Positions 50,966 through 51,055 of a DNA stretch of 51,055 nt are shown one piece after another; the stretch's first letter is position 1; every line of letters begins with the position of its first letter. The position numbers were made by a program, and so were the translations under genes. Origin of the DNA: a bacterium (GTDB lineage: Bacteria; SZUA-79; Acidulodesulfobacterales; Acidulodesulfobacteraceae); assembly GCA_021798875.1 (NCBI GenBank), contig JAJZBN010000012.1:1-51055 (forward strand). The letters run 5' to 3'. The notes beneath the pieces are model-generated. The model was given only the letters and a program-made list of their open reading frames with translations. It did not search any database and had not been told where the DNA came from.

Positions 50966-51055
50966 ACTACCCTTTGTAAGTAGTTGCAATTATTAAGTTA
51001 TTTGAACCGTTTTTCGTAATGTCCGAGTTATCCACAGGTTATCAACAGTTTTTTT
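50966..51055 (-). promoter_or_regulatory. CRISPR leader (partial, cut by the window edge)
   Basis: The 90 bases right of the last perfect repeat are AT-rich and lie upstream of the array in the inferred minus-strand orientation. They contain no repeat and no ORF. They should hold the array promoter and the Cas1-Cas2 integration site, but no clear -10/-35 is visible in the part that is present. Two DnaA-box-like 9-mers lie at the outer end. Confidence 0.6.
51028..51047 (+). promoter_or_regulatory. Tandem DnaA-box-like 9-mers
   Basis: TTATCCACA (51028-51036) is a perfect match to the DnaA box consensus TTATNCACA. TTATCAACA (51039-51047) differs by one base and follows after two bases in the same orientation. 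A T run begins at 51049. They might belong to an origin or a DnaA-controlled promoter that continues beyond the window, or be part of the CRISPR leader. Confidence 0.6.

Overview
ORGANISM. The window is AT-rich (roughly one third G+C by eye) and bacterial. KdsB (LPS), an RlpA lipoprotein, a BamE-like lipoprotein and an outer-membrane beta-barrel point to a diderm, Gram-negative cell. Gene sequences and neighbourhoods (cvpA-dnaG-rpoD, a compact his operon, a SAM-I riboswitch over a sulfur-carrier operon) would fit a deltaproteobacterial-grade lineage, but taxonomy cannot be fixed from the sequence alone.

LAYOUT. (1) 1-18.8 kb, almost all on the minus strand, is a core block. In transcription order it holds rlpA, kdsB, rpmE, thyX, prfA, prmC, murA, hisG-D-C-B, an N-acetylmuramoyl-L-alanine amidase, hisH-A-F-IE, rpsU, cvpA (apparently frameshifted), dnaG, rpoD and a CAT-anticodon tRNA. 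(2) 18.9-23.4 kb, plus strand, is a SAM-I riboswitch with its terminator, then thrC, a ThiS-NIL fusion, a ThiF/MoeB-like activating enzyme, tusA, cysM and a JAMM (Mec+-like) protease. Together these look like sulfur-carrier-protein-dependent Cys/Met synthesis. (3) 23.4-43.9 kb is an accessory, defence-type island. It holds a NurA-HerA-DUF4338 (DruA-like) operon; a membrane-anchored CARF-like protein with a small Csx3-like protein; cas6; a type II restriction-modification pair whose promoter lies in a long palindrome; a long-linker LexA; a Bax-inhibitor-1 protein; and a minus-strand run of CARF (NE0113 family), MNT, HEPN, PP2C-NERD-pseudokinase fusion, Ser/Thr kinase, SF1 helicase and a winged-helix protein. 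(4) 44.0-45.2 kb has a BamE-like lipoprotein and an outer-membrane protein. (5) 45.3-48.2 kb is a CRISPR adaptation module: cas1, a 3'-truncated cas2 and a 5'-truncated reverse transcriptase with TPR and primase-like C-terminal parts. (6) 48.3-49.0 kb has YbjQ and a low-complexity small protein. (7) 49.2-51.0 kb is a CRISPR array of 22 identical 36-bp repeats plus one degenerate end repeat.

HOW IT WORKS TOGETHER. No cas10, csm/cmr or other interference gene is present, so the CRISPR interference complex must lie elsewhere. Cas6, two CARF-type proteins, a Csx3-like protein and an RT-linked adaptation module all suggest a type III system with cyclic-oligoadenylate signalling. Repeat architecture indicates minus-strand transcription of the array, with the leader at the right edge. 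Several spacers read, on the plus strand, as ribosome-binding site plus start codon, so crRNAs would be antisense to mRNAs. That fits type III RNA targeting and possibly RNA-derived spacer acquisition. The most likely undescribed system is the kinase/phosphatase/NERD/helicase operon at 34.2-41.8 kb, possibly co-transcribed with the upstream CARF and MNT-HEPN genes. The NurA-HerA-DUF4338 trio is a second candidate.
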